From Betaproteobacteria bacterium (GTDB taxonomy: Bacteria; Pseudomonadota; Gammaproteobacteria; Burkholderiales; Ga0077523): 64,000 bases of DNA. This document shows, piece by piece, positions 63,571 through 64,000 of the stretch (position 1 is the first letter of the stretch; each line of letters starts with the position of its first letter). A program made the translations under genes and the position numbers. The stretch covers positions 1 to 64,000 of the forward strand of contig JADJPK010000008.1 of the NCBI GenBank assembly GCA_016713305.1, read 5' to 3'. The notes below the pieces were generated by a model, which was given only the letters and a program-made list of their open reading frames with translations, was not told where the DNA came from and ran no database searches.

Positions 63571-63605
63571 GAGCCGCGGCGTATCGCACCACATGGAGAG
63601 CTGAA

Positions 63606-64000
63606 GTGAAAGCCGAAGATCTGCCCGGCGTCGAAGCGCTGAGGGCAAAGCTGGCCGAACAGGGCGTGAAGTATGCGTTGGCGAGCTTCGCCGACATCCA
63701 CGGCGTATCCAAGACCAAGATCGTCCCGCTGAACCATCTCGGCCAGATGATGCGGGGATCGGAGCTGTTCACGGGCGCGGCGCTGGACGGCGTGCCGCAG
63801 GAAGTGAGCGATGAGGAAGTCGCGGCGCACCCCGACGCGGGCTCGTGCACGATCCTCCCCTGGAACCGGGAGATCGCCTGGTTCGCTTCCGATCTGTGGC
63901 TGCAGGGAGCGCCGTTCGAGGCATGCTCGCGCGGCATCCTCAAGCGCCAGCTCGCGGAGTGCGCGAAGCTCGGCTACCGGTTCAACATGGGCATCGAGAC
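63606..64000 (+). CDS. glnT: GlnT-type (type III) glutamine synthetase, cut by window edge
   Basis: The first 131 residues of a glutamine synthetase-like protein. KYALASFADIHGVSKTKIVPL, ELFTGAALDGVP and EACSRGILKRQL match the GlnT group rather than GlnA. Members of this group include glutamine and gamma-glutamylmethylamide synthetases, joining ammonia or an amine to glutamate. The GTG at 63606 has GGAGAGCTGAA upstream, 35 bases after the ATPase gene, so it belongs to the riboswitch operon. It would trap nitrogen released from the imported compound, or condense an amine directly. The catalytic half is outside the window. Confidence 0.88.
   Translation, partial: MKAEDLPGVEALRAKLAEQGVKYALASFADIHGVSKTKIVPLNHLGQMMRGSELFTGAALDGVPQEVSDEEVAAHPDAGSCTILPWNREIAWFASDLWLQGAPFEACSRGILKRQLAECAKLGYRFNMGIE

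Noticed and set aside
53672..64000. A horizontally acquired island
   Set aside because: No integrase, tRNA, flanking direct repeats or clear composition change was seen.

Overview
This is a GC-rich chromosomal window (I judge roughly two thirds G+C by eye). The families present (a DUF3025 protein, a bioB-F-A-D cluster, form II cox-type genes, an H-NOX/kinase pair, sigma-54 promoters in front of nitrogen genes) suggest a betaproteobacterium, possibly from Burkholderiales or Rhodocyclales. That placement is an inference. I saw no rRNA, tRNA, CRISPR array, transposase or phage gene.

Layout. 0-4.1 kb, minus strand: a broken DUF559 gene, galE, then coxS-coxM-coxD of a molybdenum hydroxylase. 4.1-11.8 kb: a translationally coupled regulator pair (SARP-type BTAD protein with a degenerate cyclase domain, plus an AAA/TPR ATPase), divergent from two TPR genes. 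12-15.1 kb: the orphan large subunit coxL (form II signature) and a trypsin-like protease. 15.1-15.7 kb: a short repeat array. 15.7-26.1 kb: an L-2-hydroxyglutarate dehydrogenase-like oxidase, DUF3025, cystathionine beta-synthase, DUF1223, an MFS transporter, a 52-residue small protein, coxE (frameshifted), coxG, gltS (frameshifted) and an SDR. 26.3-34.2 kb: dehydrogenases, a DMT exporter, an RraA-like protein, tandem DUF3015 proteins, DUF4105 and a lipoprotein hydrolase. 34.2-38.5 kb: bioB-F-A-D on the minus strand. 38.6-47 kb: a MalT/BTAD regulator, a parvulin, manC, and an H-NOX plus histidine kinase pair. 47-53.6 kb, minus strand: a catabolic operon (desaturase-like di-iron enzyme, DMT transporter, creatininase, nucleoside deaminase, isochorismatase, MBL hydrolase, NMT1-type binding protein, unknown protein), with a divergent winged-helix regulator. 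54.6-58.6 kb, minus strand: a second binding protein, a second desaturase-like enzyme and two SDRs. 59-60.5 kb: an EAL protein. 60.5-64 kb: an NitT/TauT-type ABC transporter followed by a GlnT-type glutamine synthetase cut by the window edge.

The most interesting part is 47-64 kb. Two RNA leaders match the conserved core of the guanidine-I (ykkC subtype 1) riboswitch, one on each strand. Each lies downstream of a good sigma-54 promoter (GG-N10-GC). The rightward one also has tandem NtrC-like enhancer sites, and the leftward one shows a helix that would hide the ribosome binding site. They control an ABC transporter plus GlnT, and a binding protein followed by a desaturase-like di-iron membrane enzyme and SDRs. 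The neighbouring 47-53.6 kb operon holds close paralogues of that binding protein and that di-iron enzyme, together with amidohydrolase-type enzymes. I infer a nitrogen-scavenging regulon for guanidine or guanidino/ureido compounds with an undescribed oxidative branch. The chemistry is unproven.

Other themes: a form II cox-type hydroxylase whose genes are scattered over 22 kb; three plus-strand genes and one minus-strand gene broken by small indels in G/C-rich runs, possibly sequencing errors; and a family of dispersed palindromic and heptad repeats placed in intergenic gaps.
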